The translations under genes were made by a program, and so were the position numbers. A stretch of 64,000 nucleotides of DNA from an uncultured Desulfobacter sp. (lineage in GTDB: Bacteria > Desulfobacterota > Desulfobacteria > Desulfobacterales > Desulfobacteraceae). The notes under the pieces were generated by a model. The model was not told the DNA's origin, did no database searches, and saw only the letters and a list, made by a program, of their open reading frames with translations. Shown here piece by piece: positions 47,968-57,920 of the stretch (position 1 is the first letter of the stretch; each line of letters opens with the position of its first letter). The stretch lies in assembly GCF_963666145.1 (NCBI RefSeq), contig NZ_OY762614.1, forward strand, positions 5,880,501 through 5,944,500, given 5' to 3'.

Positions 47968-48485
47968 AAGAGGATTTTATCAGTGATAAACGAAGAGTCT
48001 CATACCTGTCTGCCACTTATAATAGGATATACAGGGGCCAAAGCGTACTCATTGAAGGAGATTTTGGCGCAGGAAAAACTCGGTTTTTAAAACTGCTGCG
48101 GCCTAAAAAGCTCCATGCCGTATGGGTCGAGTCTCTGTTCAACATCCATGAAACCCTGGCATCCATACTCAAGGAATTGAATTATGAGGCCACCGCCACC
48201 TACCGCCGGACTCCCCAGTACCTGAAAACGATCTGCAACCTATCCAATTGTTTTATCATCATAGATGAAGCCAATGATCTGGACTCCCGGGTCTGGCCAT
48301 ATCTCAAACGAATTATTGATGCCGGTGTTCCCATCGTATTTGCAGGGCTCCCAAAGGTCAGAACCCATCTGAGCCGGAATCATCCCGATATACTCAGCCG
48401 GCTCAAAACTCTGATTTTATACCCCATAGAGGTCGAAGACTTCATCGAAAAATACAAAGATATCCAGCAGGAAGCCGTTGAATAA
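47964..48485 (+). CDS. AAA ATPase of the transposon (TnsC/TniB/MuB-like)
   Basis: 173 residues from the ATG that overlaps the transposase stop (ATGA). Walker A GDFGAGKT (32-39), Walker B FIIIDEAND (97-105), and a sensor-like IVFAGLPKVRTHLSR (about 119-133) are in the order seen in TniB/TnsC/MuB target-selection ATPases. It is shorter than those (roughly 250 to 500 residues) and lacks any obvious extra domain. It probably binds target DNA and activates the transposase. Confidence 0.85.
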   Translation: MKEDFISDKRRVSYLSATYNRIYRGQSVLIEGDFGAGKTRFLKLLRPKKLHAVWVESLFNIHETLASILKELNYEATATYRRTPQYLKTICNLSNCFIIIDEANDLDSRVWPYLKRIIDAGVPIVFAGLPKVRTHLSRNHPDILSRLKTLILYPIEVEDFIEKYKDIQQEAVE

Positions 48486-48491
48486 ATTTAT

Positions 48492-48626
48492 ATGGCCGTC
48501 AAAGGCGACATGAGAAAATTTAAAGAAATATGTACAGACTGCCAGGACAGGGCAAAGGAGTTGAATCACAACTTTGTTGATATCAACCTTGCTCTGGAAT
48601 TTATATCCGATCTCCCTCCCCAGTAA
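48492..48626 (+). CDS. Short orf at the end of the transposon operon
   Basis: 44 residues starting 6 bp after the ATPase stop: MAVKGDMRKFKEICTDCQDR at the start, then a helix with NFVDINLALEFI. CxxC is present. It could be a genuine small protein or the remnant of a longer gene; no ribosome site is evident. Confidence 0.35.
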   Translation: MAVKGDMRKFKEICTDCQDRAKELNHNFVDINLALEFISDLPPQ

Positions 48627-48778
48627 TCCTTATCACAATTTATCTGTACGAACAGGCCACCTTTGGTTACGCCGAGGATGGCCTGGTGGTGTCTCTTTCT
48701 TATATTAAGGATGCCGCTTGATGCTTGTTCTACCTTTAAAATTTTGAAACCACAGATCATTTTTGATTTTTTAGTGTA

Positions 48779-48907
48779 CCGTTACATTATTTTGTAACTT
48801 CGTTTTTGATGGCACTTTCGTTTAACTCACTTAAATCACATTGAAAATATATGCTTCTTGTTTGGTGGGGCAAGCCTCAACACCGTTACAGTATTTGAAG
48901 CTCGTCA
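48779..48907. repeat. Right end of transposon
   Basis: The terminal inverted repeat (48883-48907) matches the left end. CCGTTACATTATTT at 48779-48792 is the inverted counterpart of the left AATAATGTAACGG, showing the same subterminal binding word in mirrored orientation. No gene is seen in 48627-48907. Confidence 0.75.
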
Positions 48908-48913
48908 GCCGGG

Positions 48914-50650
48914 ACCTGCGCCATTGAATCCATGGGCCTTAAACCCTTTGGATTTGCAGGCGGGCGTGAAGACGTGTGGGAACCCGAGGAGGATATTTAC
49001 TGGGGGGCGGAAGAAGAGTGGCTGGCCACCAGCGATAAACCCAAAAGCCGGTATTCCGGAGAACGCGATCTTGAAAATCCACTGGCTGCAGTTCAGATGG
49101 GACTGATTTATGTCAATCCCGAAGGACCGGACGGCAATCCTGATCCGGTGGCATCCGGCATTGATGTCCGGGAAACCTTCGCCCGGATGGCCATGAACGA
49201 CGAAGAGACCGTAGCCCTGGTGGCCGGGGGGCACACATTCGGTAAATGCCATGGTGCCGGTGATGCGGCTCTCGTAGGCCCAGAACCCGAGGCGGCCCCG
49301 CTTGAAGAGATGGGGTTGGGGTGGAAAAGCAGTCACGGCAGCGGCAAGGGTGGCGATACCATCGGCAGCGGTATCGAAGGCGCATGGAAACCCAATCCCA
49401 CCCAGTGGGACATGGGATATTTCAAGGTATTGTTCAAATACGAATGGGAACTGGTCAAAAGTCCTGCCGGGGCAAACCAATGGCTGGCAAAGGATGTTGA
49501 GGAACAAGATATGGTTGTCGATGCCCATGACCCATCCAAAAAACATCGCCCCATGATGACAACTGCGGACCTGTCTCTGCGGTTTGATCCGATTTACGAA
49601 CCCATTTCCCGGAATTTTATGGCACACCCGGAAGCCTTTGCCGATACTTTTGCCCGGGCGTGGTTCAAGCTGACCCATCGCGATATGGGACCCAAGAGCC
49701 GGTATCTTGGCCCAGATGTTCCCTCAGAGGATTTAATCTGGCAGGACCCGGTTCCCCCGGCGGACCATCCAATGATTGACGAAAATGATATCGCCGAATT
49801 AAAGCGAAATATTTTGGCCACTGGGCTGACAGTTTCCCAACTGATCACGACTGCCTGGGCCTCAGCCTCAACATTTCGCGGCTCGGACAAGCGAGGAGGC
49901 GCCAATGGGGCACGCATCCGTTTGGCCCCCCAGAACAGTTGGGCCGTGAATATGCCGGCCCAGCTTAACGTTGTACTGAATACCCTGGAAGGGGTTCAGC
50001 AGACGTTTAACACAGGCCGCACCGACGGTAAAAAAGTGTCCTTGGCGGACCTGATTGTGCTGGCCGGATGTGCCGGTGTTGAAAAGGCCGCGATGGATGC
50101 CGGATTTAAAGCTTTTGTACCATTCTCTCCGGGGCGAACGGATGCCGCGGCAGATCAGACAGATATCGAGTCGTTTGCCGTCCTCGAACCCATGGCCGAA
50201 GGATTTCGAAACTATCTCAAACAAAAATTTAGGGTTCCGGCAGAGGAACTGCTGGTGGATAAAGCCCAGTTGCTTACATTGACCGAACCGGAAATGACTG
50301 TTCTCATTGGCGGTCTACGTGTTTTGGGTGCCAACTTTGAACAGGTTCAACATGGCGTTTTGACCCACCGTTTGGGCATTTTGACCAACGATTTTTTCGT
50401 CAATCTCCTGGACATGGGAACCGTGTGGTCTGCCAGTTCAGTTGACGATACGATTTTTGAAGGTCGTGACCGGAAAACGGGCGTGATGAAATGGACCGCC
50501 ACCCGTGTGGATCTTGTGTTTGGTTCCAATTCGCAACTGCGCGCGCTTTGTGAAGTATATGCAGGCGAAGATGCACAGGAAAAATTTGTAACAGATTTTA
50601 TCTCAGCCTGGAATAAAGTCATGAATCTTGACCGGTTTGATATCGCCTGA
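48914..50650 (+). pseudogene. katG: Catalase-peroxidase katG, 3' part (interrupted)
   Basis: Continues KatG in frame from TCAIESMGLKPFGFAGGR to the stop, about 578 residues. It has the adduct Tyr in MGLIYVNPEGPDG, the proximal haem His in AGGHTFGKCHGA and the complete C-terminal domain. Every conserved block is intact, so the only lesion in katG is the transposon. An internal ATG at 48932 could start a fragment, but it would lack the distal pocket. Confidence 0.95.
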
Positions 50651-50695
50651 GTCCGATAAATAATGAACCTCTCCTTACTTCTGCTCTACTAAAAA

Positions 50696-50727
50696 AGCAG
50701 CGTTTCGAACTTTCCTGAAACGCTGCT
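50696..50727. terminator. Strong stem-loop after katG
   Basis: AGCAGCGTTTC pairs with GAAACGCTGCT around a 10-base loop. The T-run is on the minus-strand side, so it is best as a leftward terminator, but it also closes katG. Confidence 0.65.
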
Positions 50728-50879
50728 CTCTCACCTTGTTATTTAAATTTTGTATTTTTTTGTATTAACTCTATACATAGAAACAAAATGGTTGACAAAA
50801 TTCTAATAATCATCGTAGGACTTTGGGCCAATCAGGTTTTGTTGTATATTTTGTGATATACTCTTAAGGGGAGAAAAGG

Positions 50880-51920
50880 ATGAAGAAAGTTATTGTAGTT
50901 TTGGCAGCTCTTGTTTTGATGGCGGGATCTGCTTATGCATCACAGTGGAATTTTTATGGAAGTGCTCGTGTCTCAACCTTCTGGTCTGAAACTGACACCA
51001 TTTCAGGCGCCGATGGCCATACACAATTTGCTGAAGGACTTCAGACCAATGCTCGTATCGGTGCAAATGTTAAAGTCTCCGACGAATTGACCGGACGTTT
51101 CGAATATGGTGCTGCCGGTGCCGGTGGAACCGCCAATGTCCGTTTGCTTTATGGTGAATGGAACTTTGGTGCCGGTAAATTACTCGTGGGCCAGGATTAT
51201 GCGCCTCTTTGCTGGATATGGTCCAATCAAGTCTATGGCGATGATGATGATCTGCTGAGACATGGTGCTGTTTATTCCCACCGTCACCCTCAAATTCGTC
51301 TGACTTTTGGTGACTTTAAGATTGCTTTTATTAATCCGCAGAAAGATGTTGAAAATGGCACAGATAGCCAAACCATTATTCCTGCCATTGAAGTCGCGTA
51401 CACCCTTGACCTTGACGTGGTTAAACTGGACTTCGGTGCAGGCTACAGTACTTTTGATGCCACTGGCGATGTTTTCGGAAATGAGGAGGATGTTGATTCC
51501 TATGTTCTGGCTTTAGGTGCTCAGTTTGACATGGCTGGTTTCTTTATGAAAGGCGATGTTTACTATGGCCAGAATGCTGGTAACTTAATCTGGATTAATG
51601 TTGCCGGCACCCAAGCTGTGAATGGCGGTTGGGCAGAATTCGATGCCACCGGAAAATTGCTCGACAACGAATGTATTGGTTTCATGCTGGTTGCCGGTTA
51701 TAAAATCAATGACACCTTCACGGTTGAAGCCGGTTATGGCTTTACACAGACCGAACTTGATGACAACGATGATAATGAATGCGCCGCATACTATATTAAC
51801 ACCACTATTAATCTGGCTCCAGGTGTATTCGTTGTTCCTGAAGTTGGTTTCTTTGACGGCAAAGAAAACGGCGACTACGAAACTTTTTACTATGGCATGA
51901 AATGGCAGATTAACTTCTAA
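50880..51920 (+). CDS. Outer-membrane porin-like protein
   Basis: 346 residues. A classical signal peptide (MKKVIVVLAALVLMAGSAYA) is cleaved before SQWNFYGSARV. The mature part is built of alternating beta-strands with Gly and aromatic girdle residues, Asp-rich loops (YGDDDDL, DDNDDNE), and ends in a C-terminal Phe strand (YYGMKWQINF) typical of beta-barrel insertion. It is likely a trimeric diffusion porin of the outer membrane. GGGGAGAAAAGG lies directly before the ATG. The 335-bp gap after it (51921-52255) has no gene. Confidence 0.85.
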   Translation: MKKVIVVLAALVLMAGSAYASQWNFYGSARVSTFWSETDTISGADGHTQFAEGLQTNARIGANVKVSDELTGRFEYGAAGAGGTANVRLLYGEWNFGAGKLLVGQDYAPLCWIWSNQVYGDDDDLLRHGAVYSHRHPQIRLTFGDFKIAFINPQKDVENGTDSQTIIPAIEVAYTLDLDVVKLDFGAGYSTFDATGDVFGNEEDVDSYVLALGAQFDMAGFFMKGDVYYGQNAGNLIWINVAGTQAVNGGWAEFDATGKLLDNECIGFMLVAGYKINDTFTVEAGYGFTQTELDDNDDNECAAYYINTTINLAPGVFVVPEVGFFDGKENGDYETFYYGMKWQINF

Positions 51921-52255
51921 TAAGTTGATCATTAAATTAGATACGACAAAACCTGAAGGTTTCCAAAGCTGAACATGGCACACCACTCGGGTATTGAAAG
52001 CAAAATCGGTTTGCAAAAAAGCGGGAAACCATCTTTCTGAAAAGAAAGAGAGAAAGCGTCATCTTCAAGGTATCAAGGTTGAGACAGCTGACGGCTGCAG
52101 AAAAATCTTGTTAACCAAAGAGGAGGGCGCTTTCTTATATTTAGGCCGCATGCATCTTCTTCTTTTGCCTTGACACTGGCTGCGCAGCAGATTTATATTT
52201 TTTAATAGGGCAGGGCAAAATTCATCCAACTCATGTCTGATCAAGGAGTGTTTAA

Positions 52256-52585
52256 ATGGAAATTCAAAAATTTCTTGAACTAAAAGAGACCTTTGAACTG
52301 AAGAAATACGTCAAAAATATGGATTTTGATAAAAAGAACTGCTGGTCATTTTATGGCTCACCTAAAAAGCACCCTTACGGAAAAGAACGGGTTATTCTGG
52401 TTGCGGATCCATTTGGCGAACACACCTTTTATTATGATTTTAAACTCAATGACATTCAGTCCATAGAAGAGCAGCCCCGTATTACAAATCCGGACGGAGG
52501 ATCGGTGTCCATGGTCCGGCTCTGGGTAAAAAAAGGCAGTATCGGTCTGCAGTGCACACCGTTCGCCGTCGGCCAAACCGTTTGA
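52256..52585 (+). CDS. Hypothetical cytoplasmic protein
   Basis: 109 residues with AAGGAG before the ATG. Not recognised. Beta-rich: ERVILVADPFGEHTFYYDFKLNDI, then VSMVRLWVKKGSIGLQCTPF. No signal peptide. It lies alone ahead of tdh, 111 bp away; no functional link is evident. Confidence 0.65.
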   Translation: MEIQKFLELKETFELKKYVKNMDFDKKNCWSFYGSPKKHPYGKERVILVADPFGEHTFYYDFKLNDIQSIEEQPRITNPDGGSVSMVRLWVKKGSIGLQCTPFAVGQTV

Positions 52586-52696
52586 TCTAATTTAAGGTCT
52601 TTTATACTTCATAACACACCCGAACACTGCCATTGACATTTATTTTAAAGCACGGCAGGATACAAGAAAACCTTTACAAAAAGGATTTTTCTTATC

Positions 52697-53746
52697 ATGA
52701 ATTCATTGATTCCCCGTACCATGAAAGCCCTGGTAAAGGCACAGCCCAAAGAAGGCCTCTGGCTGCAAGAGATACCGGTTCCCGGCATAAGCGACAACGA
52801 CGTACTCATTAAAATTTTAAAGACAGCCATCTGCGGCACGGATGTTCATATTTACAACTGGGATCAATGGGCCCAGAAAAATATTCCCGTGCCCATGCAC
52901 ATTGGTCACGAATTTGTGGGGCAGGTGGTTGCAGTGGGCTCCCATGTAAAGGATTGCAAACCCGGGGATCTGGTTTCCGGCGAAGGCCATATCATTTGCG
53001 GGCATTGCAGAAACTGCCTTGCCGGGCGGCGTCATCTGTGCCGGGCCACCCAAGGGGTGGGCGTCAACCGCCCCGGGGCCTTTGCCCAGTATCTAAGCAT
53101 ACCCATCACCAATGTATGGTTTTGCGATAAAAAAATTCCTTTGGACGTTCTTGCCTGTTTCGACCCCTTGGGAAATGCGGTTCATACGGCGCTGACCTTT
53201 GACGTACTTGGTGAAGATGTACTGATCACAGGTGCGGGACCCATTGGATGTATGGCTGCGGCCATTGCAAAACATGCCGGGGCAAGAAATATTGTGGTCA
53301 CTGACATCAACCCGTTTCGCCTGGAACTTGCCCAAAAAGCCGGGGCCACCCGAACCGTCAATCCGAAACAAGAAAGCCTCTCCGAGATTCAAAAGGAACT
53401 CGGTATGAAAGAGGGGTTTGATGTTGCCATGGAGATGTCCGGAAGCCCCGAAGCATTTGACTGCATCCTTGATAACATGTTTCATGGCGGCAAAATCGCA
53501 CTCCTAGGCATTCTGCCCGACCAAACCGCCATGGACTGGAACAAAATTGTCTTTAATATGCTTACCATCAAAGGGATATACGGCCGGCAGATGTTTGAAA
53601 CCTGGTATAAAATGACCGCCATGGTCCAAAGCGGCCTTGATATTTCTCCTCTGATTACCCACAGGTTCCATTACACTGAATTTCAAAAAGGATTTGACGT
53701 AATGCGGTCCGGGCAATCGGGAAAAGTGATACTGGATTGGGATTGA
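52697..53746 (+). CDS. tdh: L-threonine 3-dehydrogenase
   Basis: 349 residues. A zinc-dependent medium-chain dehydrogenase that oxidises L-threonine to 2-amino-3-ketobutyrate with NAD. Catalytic zinc ligands lie in AICGTDVHIYNWD and HIGHEFVGQV; the structural zinc loop is CGHCRNCLAGRRHLC; the Rossmann motif is ITGAGPIGCMAAAIAKHAGA. kbl, the next enzyme, follows 36 bp later. Confidence 0.95.
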   Translation: MNSLIPRTMKALVKAQPKEGLWLQEIPVPGISDNDVLIKILKTAICGTDVHIYNWDQWAQKNIPVPMHIGHEFVGQVVAVGSHVKDCKPGDLVSGEGHIICGHCRNCLAGRRHLCRATQGVGVNRPGAFAQYLSIPITNVWFCDKKIPLDVLACFDPLGNAVHTALTFDVLGEDVLITGAGPIGCMAAAIAKHAGARNIVVTDINPFRLELAQKAGATRTVNPKQESLSEIQKELGMKEGFDVAMEMSGSPEAFDCILDNMFHGGKIALLGILPDQTAMDWNKIVFNMLTIKGIYGRQMFETWYKMTAMVQSGLDISPLITHRFHYTEFQKGFDVMRSGQSGKVILDWD

Positions 53747-53782
53747 GCTGCCACCGTTAAACCATAAAAATAGGGTGTTCAT

Positions 53783-55015
53783 ATGACAACTAAAAATCTG
53801 GACAAAAGCCTCCAAGCCGAGCTTACCGCCCTGGCTGCCGAAGGCCGGGCAAAAGCCCCTGAGAGAATTATCACCGAATTTATCCCGCCAAAAAATGATT
53901 CAGGTCCAAGATACCGGCTTGAAGGGTCAGACAAAGAATATATCCGGCTTAATTCAAATTCTTACCTGTCTTTATCCACCCATCCGGCCCTCGTTCAGGC
54001 AGCCGACAAGGCAACCCGGCAGTTCGGGGTCGGCCCTGGTGCCGTAAGATTCATTGACGGCACGTTTTGCTACCATGCAGCGTTGGAAAAACGCATTGCG
54101 GAATTTGTCGGTCTACCCTGTGCAAAAATTTTTAACTCGGCCTATACGGCCAACTGTGGTCTGGCGTTGTCCATCTCCAGTGCCAAAACCTATTGGATTG
54201 GGGATCAGCTCAATCACAATTCCATTATCAGGGCCATGCGTATTTCAAATATCGCTTCGGCCAATAAGGGAATCTATAAACACAATGACATGGAAGATCT
54301 GAAACGCTGCCTTGACGAGGTAGGGCCTGACATCGAACGTGTGGTGGTCATTTTTGACGGTATTTTTTCCATGCGGGGAGATTTTGCCCCCATTGACGAG
54401 ATTTTAAATGTCTGCAAACCCTATGAAGATAAGTTTAAGGACGGGGTCATCACCGTTGTGGACGACTCACACGGCATCGGGGCTTACGGGGCCACCGGAC
54501 GGGGGACCAGCGAATATGCAGGGGGCCGGCCCGATGTCATTGTCGGAACTTTCGGAAAAGCCTTTGGAGTTAACGGCGGATTTATCGCAGCAAGCGAGAC
54601 CATCGTTGAGGCGGTTCGCCAAAAGGCGGATACCTATATCTATACAAATCCCTTGAGCGTTGCAGACTGCGCGGCGGCCCTGGCGGCTGTGGATATTTGT
54701 GACAGCGACCCTGGGCTGGACCTTCTGGACCATTTAGGCACAGTGACAACACAGTTTCGTAACGGTCTTGAAAATTTGGGGCTTGAATCCATAGAAGGGC
54801 CTCATCCCGTCGTGCCCCTTTTGGTAAGGGATACCGATAAAACCCATGATCTTGTGAATTTTCTTTATGAAAATGGTGTACTGGTTGTGGGATTAACCTT
54901 TCCGGTCGTTCCCAAGGGGGACGAAACCATACGGTTTCAAATTAATGCCTGTCATACCCATGCTGATATTGACTATGTCTTGGGGCTGATCAAAACTTTT
55001 TATAAGACGTTATAA
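53783..55015 (+). CDS. kbl: 2-amino-3-ketobutyrate CoA ligase (glycine C-acetyltransferase)
   Basis: 410 residues, an alpha-oxoamine synthase of PLP fold type I. It has the Asp-His pair in VDDSHGIGAYGATGRG and the PLP lysine in GTFGKAFGVNGG. It cleaves the Tdh product with CoA to glycine and acetyl-CoA, so tdh-kbl lets threonine serve as carbon, nitrogen and glycine source. Slightly longer at the N-terminus than the usual 397 or so residues. Confidence 0.94.
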   Translation: MTTKNLDKSLQAELTALAAEGRAKAPERIITEFIPPKNDSGPRYRLEGSDKEYIRLNSNSYLSLSTHPALVQAADKATRQFGVGPGAVRFIDGTFCYHAALEKRIAEFVGLPCAKIFNSAYTANCGLALSISSAKTYWIGDQLNHNSIIRAMRISNIASANKGIYKHNDMEDLKRCLDEVGPDIERVVVIFDGIFSMRGDFAPIDEILNVCKPYEDKFKDGVITVVDDSHGIGAYGATGRGTSEYAGGRPDVIVGTFGKAFGVNGGFIAASETIVEAVRQKADTYIYTNPLSVADCAAALAAVDICDSDPGLDLLDHLGTVTTQFRNGLENLGLESIEGPHPVVPLLVRDTDKTHDLVNFLYENGVLVVGLTFPVVPKGDETIRFQINACHTHADIDYVLGLIKTFYKTL

Positions 55016-55079
55016 CTATAATAAAATAGTACCGTACCTTCTCCCAAAACATAATCTCAATCAGCTTGTCCAAAGGATG

Positions 55080-56045
55080 TTAATTTATCAGGGTACTTGG
55101 GGGGTGAGGCCGATCTGAATCGGATGTATTGAGGCAACCGATGGCATCTTTGCTGGTTTCCTTGATTCTGAACATCAGCTGGTCGGCCAGTTTGAGCAAG
55201 GCCCTTGCTTCAGTCGCATCCTCCGGATAAGCGGCTATTCCGAAACTTGCGCTCAATTTAACGTTATGCCCTTGACTGCTAAGGTAGGTTGTATCTTTCA
55301 TCCGGGCACGAATGCTTTCGGTTATTTTGATTGCCTGATCTTTATTGAATCCAGGCAATACGATGACAAATTCATCGCCGCCATAAGCCACTCCGTAGCA
55401 TGGCTTTGAAATGGATTCCATGATGGTTTCAGCAATTTCCCGAAGTGCCCGGTTCCCGTTCAGATGGCCGTAGGTATCCACAACATGCTTGAAATTATCC
55501 ATATCCATGAAAAGCAGCGCAAAAGATCTGTTGTCAGCTTTACTGTTTTCAATCAGCTGGTACAGGGCATCATACAGATAGCGTGTGTTGTAAAGACCTG
55601 TTAGCTCGTCATGAATCGCCAGATGTTCCAGCCTCGAATTGATCCTTTTCATTTCCTTTCGCGAATGATTCAATTCAAGCTGGGTCTTTACCCTTACCAG
55701 CAATTCGGTCACATTGAATGGTTTTGTAATATAATCCACGACCCCTGCCTGAAATCCTTCCACAATACTTTTTCCATCGGTCTTGGCCGTCAGAAATATG
55801 ATGGGGATATCCTTGGTTTCAGACTGGCTTTTAAGCTGCCGGCACACTTCGAACCCATCCATTTCAGGCATCACAATATCCAAAAGGAGCAGATCGGGCG
55901 GCTCCTCAGCAATTTTTTCCAGAGCGGAGTTACCATCCATGGCTATGCTTACGTTATACTGGAGTCCCAGAACTGTAGCGAGAATATCGATATTTTCCTG
56001 GGCGTCATCAACCACCATTACCGTAAATTTTTTATCGTTATCCAT
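55080..56045 (-). CDS. Response regulator with GGDEF domain (diguanylate cyclase)
   Basis: 321 residues. A receiver domain (1-125) has acidic pocket VVDDAQ, phosphorylation site DLLLLDIVMPEMDG, and TAK/KPF. A short helix leads to a GGDEF domain (about 150-305) with the intact active site YGGDEFVIVLPG. It should make cyclic di-GMP when phosphorylated. No cognate histidine kinase is next to it. AAAGG precedes the ATG. Confidence 0.93.
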   Translation of the reverse strand: MDNDKKFTVMVVDDAQENIDILATVLGLQYNVSIAMDGNSALEKIAEEPPDLLLLDIVMPEMDGFEVCRQLKSQSETKDIPIIFLTAKTDGKSIVEGFQAGVVDYITKPFNVTELLVRVKTQLELNHSRKEMKRINSRLEHLAIHDELTGLYNTRYLYDALYQLIENSKADNRSFALLFMDMDNFKHVVDTYGHLNGNRALREIAETIMESISKPCYGVAYGGDEFVIVLPGFNKDQAIKITESIRARMKDTTYLSSQGHNVKLSASFGIAAYPEDATEARALLKLADQLMFRIKETSKDAIGCLNTSDSDRPHPPSTLIN

Positions 56046-56216
56046 AGGAATTTACCTTTCGAGTTAGAATAAAAATAGATTATCGCCCTTGGGGCGGACT
56101 CTTAGCCCTTAGAAAATGAAAATTCCTACATTTTTCATTTGAGATTAATAACAGCATGGAATATATCCCCCTGCTTTGTCAAGTAAATAGATGAAATAGC
56201 TGCAATTCCCATTCAT

Positions 56217-57716
56217 TCAAGTGCCGCAAAAGGTCCGGGTAACCCGTTCTTCTTTGGCTGGTGCCTGGGCGTAATCCAGAAAATCCGGCTGGTTTATAAA
56301 CGGATTTTCATAGATCTTGGCCAGCAGATGTACCTGACTGAAATCATCTCTAAGTTCCGCATCTTCAATCGCTTTTTGAATTCGGTGATTTCTTGGAATG
56401 AAAAGGGGATTGACCCGGTTCATTTTTGCCTGGATGATTTCAGGAGTATTTTCTTTTAACAGGCGCTGCTGCCAGGATTTAAGCCAACCTGTCATCGCAT
56501 CCGGCGTGGTGAAAAGTGTTTGAAACTGCGGTGTCATTTTTAAGCCCTGTCTGATGTGATCCGCCAGATAGCGAAACGTCAGTGTAAAATCGGCTTTCTG
56601 ATTCTGCATGAGGTCAAGCAGGTCTTCAAGAAGAGACGCATCCTGATCTTCAGGATTCTCTATCCCTATTTTTTTGAGCATGCCGTATTTTTGGGCCAAT
56701 AGAAATTCTTGTTCAAATTCAGCCAGGACAAAATTAATTACCTCCATTGCTTCTTCATCTGTTTTTCCGAGAAGCGTTTGCAGGCAAACACCCAGACAAT
56801 TCAGGTTCCACTTCATGATGGCGCTTTGATTGGCATACCGGTATCTTCCCATTGTATCAATGGAACTGAAAACCATATTGGGATCATAATAATCCATAAA
56901 GGCACATGGACCATAATCAATGGTTTCCCCTGAGATTGAGGTATTGTCGGTGTTCATGACACCGTGAATGAATCCGATCTGCATCCATTGGGCCACAAGT
57001 TTGGCTTGCCGTATGGCCACAGATAAAAGAAACTGCCTGTATCGGTCTTTCTTATCCAATAGTTCGGGATAATGGCAGGATATTACGTAATCAGCAAGCA
57101 TTCTGATCGCTCTGCCATCTCCCCTTGCAGCAAAATACTCAAAACTGCCCACCCTCACAAAACCCGATGCAACCCGGGTCATAATCCCGCCTGGATGGGG
57201 GCCATCCTGGCGCAAAACCCGATCTCCTGTTGAGACAATGGCCAGTGCTCTGGTGGTGGGTACGCCTAAACTGTGCATGGCCTCGCTGACAAGGTATTCA
57301 CGGATCACCGGCCCCAGCGGTGATTTGCCGTCTCCGCCTCGTGAAAAACGAGTCCGACCGGAGCCTTTGAGTTGAACAGACACATGATTTCCCGCCTGGG
57401 TTATTTTGTCTCCCAGGAGAATGGCACGGCCATCCCCAAGTTGGGGAACAAAATGACCGAATTGATGACCGGCATAAGCCATGGCAATGGGGTCTGCATC
57501 AGTAAAAATCAAATTTCCTGCCAGGTATTGGGCAAGTTCCGGCGTTTCTTTGGTAAAGTTTAACCCCAGATCCCGCCCAAGCTTGGTGTTATATTTTTGC
57601 AACACAGGGGAGGGCACCGGTTCCGGCATCGTTGGTTCATAAAATTTCTTATCAAGCGTTGCAAAACTGTTTTCAAATCCGGCCCTAAGTGTTGATACGG
57701 CGGCTGTGTCCTTCAT
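56217..57716 (-). CDS. selO: Protein adenylyltransferase SelO (YdiU/UPF0061)
   Basis: 499 residues from the ATG at 57716 (AGGAG upstream). This pseudokinase-fold enzyme transfers AMP to protein side chains and takes part in redox stress responses. Motifs: QLGDGRAILLGD, GSGRTRFSRGGDGKSPLGP, HGVMNTDNTSISGETIDYGP (metal/ATP Asn-Asp). It ends FCGT, with a Cys at the place where animal SelO has selenocysteine near the C-terminus. Confidence 0.94.
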   Translation of the reverse strand: MKDTAAVSTLRAGFENSFATLDKKFYEPTMPEPVPSPVLQKYNTKLGRDLGLNFTKETPELAQYLAGNLIFTDADPIAMAYAGHQFGHFVPQLGDGRAILLGDKITQAGNHVSVQLKGSGRTRFSRGGDGKSPLGPVIREYLVSEAMHSLGVPTTRALAIVSTGDRVLRQDGPHPGGIMTRVASGFVRVGSFEYFAARGDGRAIRMLADYVISCHYPELLDKKDRYRQFLLSVAIRQAKLVAQWMQIGFIHGVMNTDNTSISGETIDYGPCAFMDYYDPNMVFSSIDTMGRYRYANQSAIMKWNLNCLGVCLQTLLGKTDEEAMEVINFVLAEFEQEFLLAQKYGMLKKIGIENPEDQDASLLEDLLDLMQNQKADFTLTFRYLADHIRQGLKMTPQFQTLFTTPDAMTGWLKSWQQRLLKENTPEIIQAKMNRVNPLFIPRNHRIQKAIEDAELRDDFSQVHLLAKIYENPFINQPDFLDYAQAPAKEERVTRTFCGT

Positions 57717-57920
57717 ATATGGGCTCCTGTGTTGACTTTTCATAAAAGCTGTTTCAAATGCTTTGTTATCTTAATTAGGAAACATAAGCATCTTAATGAA
57801 AAAGTCATCATTTGTGCCCGCTTCATTAAGAAAAATGCATTATGAATATTGCCGGACTGCGGCGCATGTGGTATTTCCCTTGGATTCAAACTAACTGATT
57901 TCCATGGAGGAAATGAAAAT

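Larger units (their letters stand above)
44603..48907 (+). mobile_element. 4.3-kb transposon in katG: TnsB/MuA/IstA-like transposase, AAA ATPase and zinc-finger proteins
   Basis: 4,305 bp. The ends begin TGACCAGCTTTAAAAAGTGT on the left and, as reverse complement, TGACGAGCTTCAAATACTGT on the right; about 20 of the first 25 positions match. A 6-bp direct duplication GCCGGG flanks it (44597-44602 and 48908-48913). Inside are six rightward genes, four of them overlapping. A transposase plus AAA ATPase is the core of Mu, Tn7, Tn5053/Tn402 and IS21. The CHC2 zinc-finger and helical proteins in the same operon are not part of those elements as I know them. Confidence 0.9.

Noticed and set aside
48932..50650. 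KatG 3' part as an independent gene starting at the internal ATG
   Set aside because: It lacks the distal haem pocket, no ribosome site precedes the ATG, and it aligns as the direct continuation of the 5' part once the transposon is removed.
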